Shown: one piece after another, positions 9,517 to 18,330 of the stretch
Numbering within the stretch: position 1 is the first letter of the stretch
Layout of the letters: the number at the start of each line of letters is the position of its first letter
Source: Chloroflexota bacterium
GTDB taxonomy: Bacteria > Chloroflexota > UBA11872
Direction: 5' to 3'
NCBI GenBank assembly: GCA_026707285.1
Contig: JAPOXD010000009.1
Span: 1-64,000, forward strand
Length of the DNA stretch: 64,000 nucleotides
Translations under genes and position numbers: made by a program
The notes under the pieces: generated by a model
Database searches by the model: none
What the model saw: only the letters and a program-made list of their open reading frames with translations
What the model was told of the DNA's origin: nothing

Positions 9517-10415
9517 TTTCAACCGGGACGCGGAGCCTCGAAATCCCCATGGACATCGACCGGTTCACGGACAGTCTGCGGGGCAGCAAGTGGCGTGAGA
9601 TTCGGCAGACGCTCGGCGATACCTACGAGGTGCGCACGCTGTACGAGGGTCCGCTGCCGGGCCTTCCGCGCGCGCAGGTCGTCCGACTGTCATCGGGCGA
9701 CCCCGACAGCCCCATACGAATCCTGTTCGACGCCGTGCCATTGAGCCTCTCGCGCCCGGTGCTGGTCGCCGGTCGCGCGGTGACCCGGGTCTTCACCTCG
9801 CGCGCCCGCGAACGCGCCGAGTTGCTCGATCGCATTGCCGTGCGCATCCACGTGATCGAGGTCGATGGCGATGCCTCCGACATCCCGCCGTTGCCGCTGG
9901 CGAAAGGACTCGACGGCGGGTGGCGTCTGGCGCACGGCGTCGCCAACGAGCAGGCGTGGAGCGCACTGCGCGAGTCGGTGCAGCGGTTCCGCCCGACGTT
10001 TGCCATGGACCTGCGCGATGCCGGGGCCGCGGTCCCTGACGCGAACCTGGCCCTCGTGGTGCATAGCCTCACGCACGCGGCCGGTGCCACCGACGCCGAG
10101 GCGCTCCCCGGAACAACCGAGGGCCGGGCCATCGCCCGCGACGTCAGCCGGCGCGGCATCTCGCCCTACCGCGGAACGCCGCGCGAGCGCGCGGCGGCGG
10201 GATTGCGGCAGTTCGGTTATGGCGCCCTCACGCGCATGAGCCCGCGCGCCCCCTCGCGATCGGTGGCCAGCCTCGCGACCGATCTCGTCGCGGCCGTCGG
10301 GATCACGGCGCTGTCATTGGGACTGCGTGAGCTCGACCGAGCCATCGCGTTAACCGAAGCCGCGGGCGCGGGCGTCGACGAGTCCATTCGCGAGTTTCGT
10401 CGCATGGGGGCTTAG
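9513..10415 (+). CDS. Uncharacterised protein (operon ORF3)
   Basis: 300 aa ORF, ATGA overlap with ORF2 and immediate junction with ORF4; no family recognised. Confidence 0.6.
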   Translation: MISTGTRSLEIPMDIDRFTDSLRGSKWREIRQTLGDTYEVRTLYEGPLPGLPRAQVVRLSSGDPDSPIRILFDAVPLSLSRPVLVAGRAVTRVFTSRARERAELLDRIAVRIHVIEVDGDASDIPPLPLAKGLDGGWRLAHGVANEQAWSALRESVQRFRPTFAMDLRDAGAAVPDANLALVVHSLTHAAGATDAEALPGTTEGRAIARDVSRRGISPYRGTPRERAAAGLRQFGYGALTRMSPRAPSRSVASLATDLVAAVGITALSLGLRELDRAIALTEAAGAGVDESIREFRRMGA

Positions 10416-11930
10416 GTGGCCGGGGAAGGACGACCAGCGCAAGCCGCCGGCCTCGATCCCGTGCGCCACGCGCCCAGCATTCCCGTGGAGTACGCGCCCA
10501 TTCCGGTGGGACCCGACGACACCGAGTTGGTGGCACACGACCGGCACCGCTTGAGCGACGCCCTGGTGCGCGGGATTCCCGTCGCCCGCACGCTGCGAAT
10601 CGATGAGCTTCCCGACGACGTCGCCACCGTTGCCCGAATCGAGGTCGGCGCCATCCGCCGCCTGCGGCAGGCGGCGCGGGCGGCCCAGGCGCGCCGCTGG
10701 CGGGTCTATGTGGCGGCGGCCGGGCTGCCGTTCCTAACCGCCACCCTGCTGGGCCTCCTGGGCGTGTGGCTGGGCACGGTTCCGGTCATCGGCGAGCCGG
10801 TCGGCGGGTTCGTGGGCACTGCCGGCGGCAACGTGGGCGGTCTACCGCTCGCGGCGATCGTCGCGGCGCTGCCGTCGGTGTGGTGGATCCGGCGCGTTCG
10901 CCGCGCGTCGCGGGCGGCGCCGCAGCCCAACTTGCGCCAGGAGTCGGTGGCGACGAGCGAACTCACCGTCAACGACGACCTCGGGCCATTCCTCGCTGAC
11001 GCGCGCGAGACGATGCGCGACATCGGCGGCATTCTGAGCGGCAACCCGCGACCAGGCGGCGAACAGGCGCACCGCCTGGCCATCCGCTTCGGCGCGCTGG
11101 CCCGCATCGCGGCGCGGCACGACGTGCCGTCCGTGGTTGCCTTTGCCGCCGACGCCGGCGAGCAGTTTCGCATCGCGTCACAGCCGCCCGCTCGGCTCAT
11201 CCCCGGCCTGCGCTTACGGCGCCGGCCGGCCAGCGTCGTCAAGATTCTCGCCCCCTATATGCAGCGGCGCGCCTCGCGGGTGCAAGCACGGGCGTCGCGT
11301 CTGCTGGGAATCGCCAGCGGGCTGGTCGTCGCGGGCGCCGCGTTCTTCGCCGCCGGGGTCTTCGGCATCCGAGGCGACGAAGCTCTGCTGCTGCGAACGA
11401 ACGAGGCCATCGTCTTCCCGTCGTCGGGCACCGTGCTCGCGCTCAGGCATGGCTTCGACGGTCCTGCGGAGTCCGGTACGAACACCCTCACGGTGGTGCA
11501 AGGCCCCGGCATCTTTTGGAGCTGGCCGCGGCCGATCACCGAGCGCCGCTTGGTGCCGCTCACCAACCGCGCGCTTGACATCGCGGTGCCCTTCCCCGGC
11601 GATCCTCCAGGCCAACATTTGAATGTCGAATTCCGCTACGAGATCGACGACTTGAAGTCTTTTGTCGCCACCATGGAGTCCCTTGACGAGATCGACTCGG
11701 CGCTGGCCCGGGTGGTTTCCGCCGAATTGGCCAGAGGATTTGCCGAGCGCTACGAGACGGAGCTGGCGTTACCGAACGCACTCCCGGCGCCGTTCATCGT
11801 GGCCGGCCTCCAAGAGGGCGCCGGCGAACTCTTGGGGAATTTCGTCGAGTTTTCGGAGATCAGCGACGCATTCGCGGCATTCGGCGTAACTCTGCGGCCG
11901 GAGCCGTCCCACAGCTTCTCGCGCGACTAG
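10416..11930 (+). CDS. Uncharacterised membrane protein with C-terminal band-7/SPFH (HflK-like) region (operon ORF4)
   Basis: GTG start directly after upstream TAG; TM followed by GIRGDEALLLRTNEAI...TVVQGPGIFWSWPRPITERRLVPL...LDIAVPF. Confidence 0.6.
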   Translation: MAGEGRPAQAAGLDPVRHAPSIPVEYAPIPVGPDDTELVAHDRHRLSDALVRGIPVARTLRIDELPDDVATVARIEVGAIRRLRQAARAAQARRWRVYVAAAGLPFLTATLLGLLGVWLGTVPVIGEPVGGFVGTAGGNVGGLPLAAIVAALPSVWWIRRVRRASRAAPQPNLRQESVATSELTVNDDLGPFLADARETMRDIGGILSGNPRPGGEQAHRLAIRFGALARIAARHDVPSVVAFAADAGEQFRIASQPPARLIPGLRLRRRPASVVKILAPYMQRRASRVQARASRLLGIASGLVVAGAAFFAAGVFGIRGDEALLLRTNEAIVFPSSGTVLALRHGFDGPAESGTNTLTVVQGPGIFWSWPRPITERRLVPLTNRALDIAVPFPGDPPGQHLNVEFRYEIDDLKSFVATMESLDEIDSALARVVSAELARGFAERYETELALPNALPAPFIVAGLQEGAGELLGNFVEFSEISDAFAAFGVTLRPEPSHSFSRD

Positions 11931-11981
11931 GCGGCGGCAGCGTGGCCGTCCCACGGCTCGGCGGCGGGTAATAATTCCCGC

Positions 11982-12689
11982 ATGGCTTCGCTTGGCGAAC
12001 AGCTTCGGACGGCCCGGGAAGCCGCCGCGCTCACGATCGAGGAAGCTGCCGTCGTCACGCACATCCCACGCGAGCACCTGGCGGCCCTGGAGTCGGACAA
12101 CCTGGCGGCGCTCCCCGGACCGCCCTTCAACGCCGGATTCATTCGCATCTACGCCGAAGCGCTGCAGCTGCCGGTCCAGCCGCTGCTCGAGCTCTACTAC
12201 GCGCAGGCCGGCGAGGTCCCATCGGTCGTCGGCGCCGGCCCGCTTTTCGCCGCGCGGCGCGGGCGTCAGCGGCTGCTGGCGTCCCTGCTGCTCGTCGTGG
12301 CGCTGGGCGCCGTGCTTGCCGTTCTGCTGCTCACCAACTTTGGCGGACTGGTCGACAATGGTGGGGCGACAAATGGCCGCGATGTCGCCACGCCGTCGCC
12401 CGTCGACCGCGGCGCGGTGTTCGAACTGGTCGTGGTGAGCGAAACTCAGGTGCGCATCGAGGTCGACGGGCGCGCGCTCGTGGACGAGATCTTGGCGGCC
12501 GGCGAGTCGCGCCAATGGAGCATGGAGCGAGAAACGGTGCTCGACGTCGGCGCGGCGGACGCCGTGACCATCACGATCAATGGACTGCCGCTGCCGCAGC
12601 TCGCCGACCCGGGCGAACCGGCCCGGCATACCTGGCGAGTCGACATTCCGGGCGCGCCCACCGCCGCGCCGCGACCCACGAGCAGCTGA
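11982..12689 (+). CDS. RodZ-like helix-turn-helix membrane protein
   Basis: LGEQLRTAREAAALTIEEAAVVTHIPREHLAALESDNLAALPGPPFNAGFIRIYAEAL, then single TM and DUF4115-like region. Confidence 0.85.
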   Translation: MASLGEQLRTAREAAALTIEEAAVVTHIPREHLAALESDNLAALPGPPFNAGFIRIYAEALQLPVQPLLELYYAQAGEVPSVVGAGPLFAARRGRQRLLASLLLVVALGAVLAVLLLTNFGGLVDNGGATNGRDVATPSPVDRGAVFELVVVSETQVRIEVDGRALVDEILAAGESRQWSMERETVLDVGAADAVTITINGLPLPQLADPGEPARHTWRVDIPGAPTAAPRPTSS

Positions 12690-12692
12690 CCC

Positions 12693-13286
12693 GTGACATC
12701 CGCACCCGAGAACGCCCGCTCCGCGCCCGAGCAGTGGCAGTCCTATCTGCCCAACGCCCTCACGATCGCCCGCATCGCGTCGATCCCGGTCATCATCTGG
12801 CTGCTGTTCTGGGACTGGTGGTTCTCGAACCAGATGGCCGGATTCGTGTTCGCCGCGGCCGGGGCGAGCGATGTCTTCGACGGCACGCTGGCGCGGCGCT
12901 ATGGCACAGGCTCGCAGCTGGGCATCTTTCTGGATCTCGTCGGCGACAAGCTGCTGGTCGCCGCCGTGCTCTTCACCATGGTCGAGCTGGGCTGGATGCC
13001 GGGCTGGCTGGGCGCCAGCTTCATCGCGCGCGAGTTCGCGGTCATGGGTCTGCGGGCCTATGCCGGCGCCCAGGGCGTCACCGTCGCCGCCGGCCGACTG
13101 GGCAAGGCCAAGATGATGTGGCAGTACATCGCCTTCAACGCGCTGATGTGGGAACGCACCGCCTTGCCGTGGTTCCTGGTCGGCGTGGCCCTGCTGCTGA
13201 CGCTGGCCTCGGGCATTCACTACGCGGTCGGAATCTGGAAGGGACTTCGGGCCCGCCCGGCGCCCGACATTCCGGAAGTGATCTAG
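12693..13286 (+). CDS. pgsA: CDP-diacylglycerol--glycerol-3-phosphate 3-phosphatidyltransferase family
   Basis: LPNALTIARIASIPVI and D-x2-DG-x2-AR motif (ASDVFDGTLARRYGTGSQLGIFLDLVGDKLL); GTG start. Confidence 0.9.
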   Translation: MTSAPENARSAPEQWQSYLPNALTIARIASIPVIIWLLFWDWWFSNQMAGFVFAAAGASDVFDGTLARRYGTGSQLGIFLDLVGDKLLVAAVLFTMVELGWMPGWLGASFIAREFAVMGLRAYAGAQGVTVAAGRLGKAKMMWQYIAFNALMWERTALPWFLVGVALLLTLASGIHYAVGIWKGLRARPAPDIPEVI

Positions 13287-13387
13287 GCGCCAACCCGGAG
13301 GCAAGCGGACCGCGGGAGTTCCGTCGCGTCCTGAATCCAGCCGGTTTACCATGGCGGCTGACACGCTGTGAGCATGGATCGGCGGAA

Positions 13388-14362
13388 ATGACGCGCCTGG
13401 CGTTGGTCGGCAGCGGACCGGACGACGCGGCCTTTGCCCGAATCGCGCCGCGCGCCGGCGGCGCCGGCATCGTCGCCGTCACGGACGGCGCGCAGGCCGC
13501 CTCGAACAACGTGATCGCGGCAGCGACGCTTGCCGAGCTGCTGGAAACGCACTCAGAGGCCATCGACGCCGTGATCGTCCAGACGCCCACCAACGAGCGG
13601 GCGAGCCACATCGAGGCGGCCGCCACCGCCGGCAAACATGTGCTGGTGAAGGGTCCGCTGGGAGGCTCGGCCGGCGAAGCGCGCCAAACAGCCAAAGCCT
13701 GCGCGGCGGCCGGCGTGGTCGTCATGGCCGGGCAGATCGATCGGTATCGCCCGGAGGTCGGGGCCGTGCGCGCGAGCATGGACGCGGGCCAGATGGGCCA
13801 ACCCGGCCTCGTGCGGAGCCACCGCTGGCAGCCGCCGCCCACGAGCGACGCGCGGCTGGACCCAATCCGCAGCGGCGGCATCTTCATCCACGAGCTCACG
13901 CGGGATATCGACATCGCGGCCTGGCTCTTCGACGGGCCGCCCGACACCGTCTTCGCCATCGCACGAGGGCAGGACCCCGACCGACCGGACGCGGCGGTGG
14001 TCCATCTCGGGTTTCCCGACGGCGGAATGGCCGTGCTGGACGTGACAACGGCGCTGCCCGAGGGTGAGGCCTATTGGTCCCTGCAACTGATCGGCGCGGA
14101 CGGCGCCGTGTACGCCGACGACCAGCACAACATGCAGCTGCTCTACGCGGGCGGGTCGCCCGCCGCCCGGCTCACCAACACCGGCGACGCAACCGTGCTC
14201 GCCCAGCTCGAGGCGTTCGTGGAGGCAATTGGCAAAGGCTCCGACCCCGCGGCGAGCATTGAGGACGCAGTCCTCGCCCTCGAAGTCGCCGAAGCCGCCA
14301 TGGCGTCGGCGGCGTCCGGCCGCGCCGCCACCCGCACGGAGGACGGCTATGTCCTCGTCTAG
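13388..14362 (+). CDS. Gfo/Idh/MocA family oxidoreductase
   Basis: ATG at 13388 inside ORF 12515-14362; IDAVIVQTPTNERASHIEAAATAGKHVLVKGPLGGSAGEARQ. Confidence 0.85.
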   Translation: MTRLALVGSGPDDAAFARIAPRAGGAGIVAVTDGAQAASNNVIAAATLAELLETHSEAIDAVIVQTPTNERASHIEAAATAGKHVLVKGPLGGSAGEARQTAKACAAAGVVVMAGQIDRYRPEVGAVRASMDAGQMGQPGLVRSHRWQPPPTSDARLDPIRSGGIFIHELTRDIDIAAWLFDGPPDTVFAIARGQDPDRPDAAVVHLGFPDGGMAVLDVTTALPEGEAYWSLQLIGADGAVYADDQHNMQLLYAGGSPAARLTNTGDATVLAQLEAFVEAIGKGSDPAASIEDAVLALEVAEAAMASAASGRAATRTEDGYVLV

Positions 14363-15461
14363 CGGCAACTCGATCTTCCGCGTGGCGGTGCTGAGCGTGG
14401 TCAAGCACGACTACGTGCCCCTGGGCCTCATCACGCACCCGCGGTTCAATCCGGTCGTGGTGGCCGACGACGCCGCGCAGCCCGACTGGGTCCACGAGCG
14501 CAACCAGAAGCTAGCCGACCAGTTGAACATCCCCTACGTGCGCGACGTGGAGGCGGCCATTCGGGACTACGACGTGCAGGTGGCCTGCGTCAGCCCCGAG
14601 GCCGAGCGCCACGCGGACCTCAGCGTGCGCGCCGCCAACGCCGGGCTGCACGTGGTGCAGGACAAGCCCATGTCCACCCTGGTCTCCGAGTGCGACCGCA
14701 TCGTCGAGGCCGTGGAGCGCAACGGCGTGAAGTTCCTCATGTGGAACCGCGACATGCTGCCGGCGATGCTGCTCGCCCGGCAGGAGCTGCAAAGCGGCGC
14801 AATCGGGGACGTCCGCGCCGTGCACGTCGACTTCTACTTCGCGAAGGACGCAGGCCCCCGCCGCGGGGAGCAACCGCCCGGCGCTCCCAAGATCGATTGG
14901 CTCGAAGCGCTCAAGGCCGCCCACGTGGACGGTTCGGACGGCGGCGTGGGCCACGCCCCGATGGGCGAACTGCAGATCGAAGGCATCTATCCGCTGTCGC
15001 ACGTCGGCCTGCTCACGGGCGCGCGCGTCAAGCGCGTGTTCGCGCGCACGGCGGCCCACTTCCACCAGCGCAACGTGGATCACGGCATCGACGACCTGGC
15101 CTCGGTGACCCTGGAGATGGAAAACGGGATCGTGGGCACGCTGTGCATCGGCCGCATCGGGCGCGCCAAACACGACAACGACGGCGAGATCAAAGTCCGC
15201 ATCCTGGGCACCGCCGGCGCGATGGTCATCGACGAGCCGCGGCCCGCAGTGCGGGTCTTCTACAGGGGCCGAACCGCCGGCGATTCGCCCGCAGCACGCG
15301 TGGGCGGCGACGCCGACTGGCTGCTGATGGAGAATTTCGCCCAGGCCATCGACACCGACGGCGACACGATCCTCAACGCGCGCGTCGGCCGCGACATCGC
15401 CGCCACGGTGCAGGCCGCCATCGACTCGGGCCGCACCGGCCGCCCGGTCGAGGTGAGCTAG
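14349..15461 (+). CDS. Gfo/Idh/MocA family oxidoreductase
   Basis: ATG at 14349; VACVSPEAERHADLSVRAANAGLHVVQDKPMS; overlaps previous gene by 14 nt. Confidence 0.88.
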   Translation: MSSSSGNSIFRVAVLSVVKHDYVPLGLITHPRFNPVVVADDAAQPDWVHERNQKLADQLNIPYVRDVEAAIRDYDVQVACVSPEAERHADLSVRAANAGLHVVQDKPMSTLVSECDRIVEAVERNGVKFLMWNRDMLPAMLLARQELQSGAIGDVRAVHVDFYFAKDAGPRRGEQPPGAPKIDWLEALKAAHVDGSDGGVGHAPMGELQIEGIYPLSHVGLLTGARVKRVFARTAAHFHQRNVDHGIDDLASVTLEMENGIVGTLCIGRIGRAKHDNDGEIKVRILGTAGAMVIDEPRPAVRVFYRGRTAGDSPAARVGGDADWLLMENFAQAIDTDGDTILNARVGRDIAATVQAAIDSGRTGRPVEVS

Positions 15462-16586
15462 CTAGGCGTCGTACGGCGCGTCGAACTCGGCCGTCTCCAC
15501 CCACGCCCCTCGCTCGGCGGACGCGACCGCGGCGTCCGTGAAGATCTGCACCCGCCAGCCGCCGTGCAGTTCCGGCATCTCCGTGGGCCCGCCGGCCATC
15601 GTCGCCAGCAGCGCGGGATGGACCATGTCCCTGAAATTGTTGATGGCGTCGGGCGGCGGCACGTTCTCAAGGTGCTCCGAATCCCACGGCCTGCGCGAGA
15701 TGCGCAGATCGCCGGTCCAGCGGTCGATGGCCAGCGAAGCCTCTTCGCCGTGCAGCTCGATGTCCGGCGCCAGCCCGGTTCGCAGATACGGCGCGTGCGA
15801 AACCAGGAGCACGCCGACGGCGCCGTTGTTCATCTCGAACGTGAGGTTGCCGTAGTCGAACGCCGTGCCCTTCCGCCGTGACTCCGCGGCCGTGGCGTCG
15901 TGCGCTTGGCTCCAGGCAAGCGCCTCCTCGAGGTTGGGCTCGCCCAGGTCGGGTTTGGGCGGCGCCAGCACGCCGGCCTGCGCGAACACACGACGCGCTT
16001 CGAGGCCGGTGAGCCAGCGCAGCGTGTCGTAGGCATGGGAACCGCCATCGGCGACGCTGCCGGCGGCCGACTGCTCGGCGTCGTCGCGCCAGGTGAAGGG
16101 TATGGATGTCAGCCGCGGGTTGTGCCAGCGATAGACCACGCCTCGGACCTCGCCGATCAGGCCCTCGGCCAGCAACTGCCGCACGCGTGCGATTACCGGC
16201 ACGCCGCGAATCCAAAACGGCACCATATGCCCCAACCCGGCATCGCGGTAGGCGGCCCAGACGGCATGGGCTTCGCGCGCGTTCATGGCCACCGGCTTCT
16301 CGCACACGATGTGCTTGCCCTGAGCGGCGCATTCCAGGGCAATCTCGTAGTGCATCACGTCGGGGACCACCACCACGACGACGTCGACGTCGGGATGGGC
16401 CACCACTTCACGCCAGTCGGTGGTGACGAGCGCGGCGCCGTCCTCCCGTCCGGCGGCCTCCAGCAGATCGCGGCGACGCGCGCAGACGGCGACGATGTCG
16501 AATTGCTCCGGGACCTCCCGCATCTCGCGCCGATAGGGCACGCCGATGAACCCCGACGCGCCGATGACGCCAACCCTGAATCGCAT
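15462..16586 (-). CDS. Gfo/Idh/MocA family oxidoreductase
   Basis: MRFRVGVIGASGFIGVPYRREM...YEIALECAAQGKHIVCEKPVAMNAREA; start CAT at 16584-16586. Confidence 0.9.
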   Translation of the reverse strand: MRFRVGVIGASGFIGVPYRREMREVPEQFDIVAVCARRRDLLEAAGREDGAALVTTDWREVVAHPDVDVVVVVVPDVMHYEIALECAAQGKHIVCEKPVAMNAREAHAVWAAYRDAGLGHMVPFWIRGVPVIARVRQLLAEGLIGEVRGVVYRWHNPRLTSIPFTWRDDAEQSAAGSVADGGSHAYDTLRWLTGLEARRVFAQAGVLAPPKPDLGEPNLEEALAWSQAHDATAAESRRKGTAFDYGNLTFEMNNGAVGVLLVSHAPYLRTGLAPDIELHGEEASLAIDRWTGDLRISRRPWDSEHLENVPPPDAINNFRDMVHPALLATMAGGPTEMPELHGGWRVQIFTDAAVASAERGAWVETAEFDAPYDA

Positions 16587-16648
16587 GGCTCTACCTAACG
16601 GATGCCGCGCCGCATCATCAAACCGCGCGCGCTGGGCTTTGTCCACTT

Positions 16649-16669
16649 GGGCGGATTTGAAATCCGCCC
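16649..16669. repeat. Type C palindromic repeat GGGCGGATTTGAAATCCGCCC
   Basis: Palindrome except for the centre base; related copies at 21792 and 37601. Confidence 0.8.
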
Positions 16670-16676
16670 GTTCGCT

Positions 16677-16703
16677 GTAGGGGCAGGCCTTGTGCCTGCC
16701 CGG
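16677..16703. repeat. Type A half-element (left hairpin only)
   Basis: GTAGGGGCAGGCCTTGTGCCTGCCCGG; compensatory C/G swap versus other copies. Confidence 0.75.
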
Positions 16704-16753
16704 AGCATCGGCGGCGCGGGCGTCGTCGGGCGGCGCTTCCAACCCTCTTCGGT

Positions 16754-16819
16754 GTAGGGGCAGCCCTTGTGGCTGCCCCGGTCATCAGCGGCGCGGGCGC
16801 CCACAAGGGACGCCTCTAC
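16754..16819. repeat. Type A REPIN-like element
   Basis: GTAGGGGCAGCCCTTGTGGCTGCC...GGGCGCCCACAAGGGACGCCTCTAC. Confidence 0.85.
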
Positions 16820-16883
16820 ATGTCCGTACAAGGGTCGCGCCGGGGTAGCGGGGGATCGACGCGCCCCAGAATCCCGCGTGCGC

Positions 16884-18134
16884 TCAGCCCGAGGGACGGC
16901 GCGCCTTCGACGCCAGCAGGCGGCGGTCGAGGCGTGCCAGCCGATGCTCCAGCGCGGGACGCGCGAGCGGCTGGGGCAGGGCGTCCAGGAGACGATCGGC
17001 GTGCGCCAGGGCCTCCACGGTGCACTCCCGCGCGGAGTCGAACGCGCCCGCCCGATGCTCGTGGTACTTGGCCAGCTCGACCAAGGCCCAAACGGCGCCG
17101 CGTCCCTGGCGTCGCCGCATGACCTCCCACACGTCCAGCGCCGGCGGCCAGGCGCCGCGACGCTTGTGGGCCAGGCTCAACGGCGCCTGCGCCAGCGGTT
17201 GCAACTCCTCGTCCAGGCCAAGCTCCAGCGCCCGCGCGTAGGCGGCGAGCGCCGCGTCGAAGTCACCGGCAAGCGCAAAGGACCGCGCCGCGCCGAGCAC
17301 CTGAGCGGGATGGGCGGCGGGGCTGCGCCAGTCGCTGAAGGCGTCGCAGGCGCGCGCCAGCAACGCGGCCATGGACACCATGTCCACCCGGTTGTGGGCC
17401 ACCACCGGCACCAGCTCGCGGGCGTCGCCGGTCCGCAGATAGCGAAAGTAGATTTCGGGGATCTCGTGGCTCGGCACGTCGAGCTCCCGTTCGACGCCCA
17501 GGATTTCCCGCTCCAGCGTGCCGAGGTCGCGGTGCGGGAGCTGATAGCGCCACAGCCGGCGCGCGACGTGCAGCAGGTCCAGCGCGCCCAGGGCGTCGAG
17601 GGCCGTGCGTCGGCGGTTCATGATGAAGCGTGTCCGCAGCAACGGCAGATCGAAGCTCTTGCCGTTGAAGCTCACCGTCCAGTCGAACCGCGAGATCACG
17701 CGCGCCAGGTGCGCCATCAGAGCCGGCTCGTCGGCGTGATCGCGCATGAAGTACTGCTCCACCCGCAGCGCGCCGGCCTCCACCCACCCGCACCCCACCA
17801 GGAAGGCGTAGGTGCCCGTCCCACCCGCCAGCCCGGTAGTCTCCGTGTCGACGAACAGCGCCCGCTCCAGCTCGAATTCCTCGAGCTCCGGATCGCCGCT
17901 GAGCGTGGTCAACGCGCGCCGATCGGGGTCACCGGGCCAGGACGCCGACAGCCCGAGCGGCAACGGGTGGGTCTCACTGATAACGACGAACGACCCGGCG
18001 TCGTTGGATGCGAGCGCGCCGCCGATGACGTCCTCGACCGGCACGCCCGGTGCGACCGTTCGAGGCGCAACCGCAGGCGCTGGCTCGACCGGCTCCCACG
18101 GCCGGTTCCAAGCCATGGCCCGGCCGCTGGTCAT
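16884..18134 (-). CDS. mrfB: YprB/MrfB-like RNase H-fold exonuclease
   Basis: LFVDTETTGLAGGTGTYAFLVGCGW...TVSFNGKSFDLPLLRTRFIMNRR...VVAHNRVDMVSMAALLARA (DEDD-type acidic motifs). Confidence 0.85.
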   Translation of the reverse strand: MTSGRAMAWNRPWEPVEPAPAVAPRTVAPGVPVEDVIGGALASNDAGSFVVISETHPLPLGLSASWPGDPDRRALTTLSGDPELEEFELERALFVDTETTGLAGGTGTYAFLVGCGWVEAGALRVEQYFMRDHADEPALMAHLARVISRFDWTVSFNGKSFDLPLLRTRFIMNRRRTALDALGALDLLHVARRLWRYQLPHRDLGTLEREILGVERELDVPSHEIPEIYFRYLRTGDARELVPVVAHNRVDMVSMAALLARACDAFSDWRSPAAHPAQVLGAARSFALAGDFDAALAAYARALELGLDEELQPLAQAPLSLAHKRRGAWPPALDVWEVMRRRQGRGAVWALVELAKYHEHRAGAFDSARECTVEALAHADRLLDALPQPLARPALEHRLARLDRRLLASKARRPSG

Positions 18135-18152
18135 GCGCAGTCGTCAATCACT

Positions 18153-18218
18153 GTTGGGGCAGCCCTTGCGGCTGCCCGGATCGCCAGCGAGGCGGGCGCC
18201 CACCAGGGGCGCCCCTAC
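18153..18218. repeat. Type A REPIN-like element
   Basis: GTTGGGGCAGCCCTTGCGGCTGCCC...GGGCGCCCACCAGGGGCGCCCCTAC. Confidence 0.85.
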
Positions 18219-18262
18219 GCGGATAAGGGCGTCGCAGGTACCGGATTCCCGCCCCGATCGGT

Positions 18263-18326
18263 GTAGGGGCAGCCCTTGTGGCTGCCCGGATCCACCCGGA
18301 CGGGCGCCCACAAGGGACGCCCCTAC
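18263..18326. repeat. Type A REPIN-like element
   Basis: GTAGGGGCAGCCCTTGTGGCTGCCCGGATCCACCCGGACGGGCGCCCACAAGGGACGCCCCTAC; starts 110 bp after previous copy. Confidence 0.9.
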
Positions 18327-18330
18327 AGGT

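Noticed and set aside
12515-13387. N-terminal ~290 codons of the 615-aa ORF 12515-14362
   Set aside because: Overlaps RodZ-like and pgsA genes in another frame; the Gfo/Idh domain starts at ATG 13388.
16767-18266. 499-aa plus-strand ORF
   Set aside because: Antisense to the YprB-like exonuclease and ends in repeat sequence.
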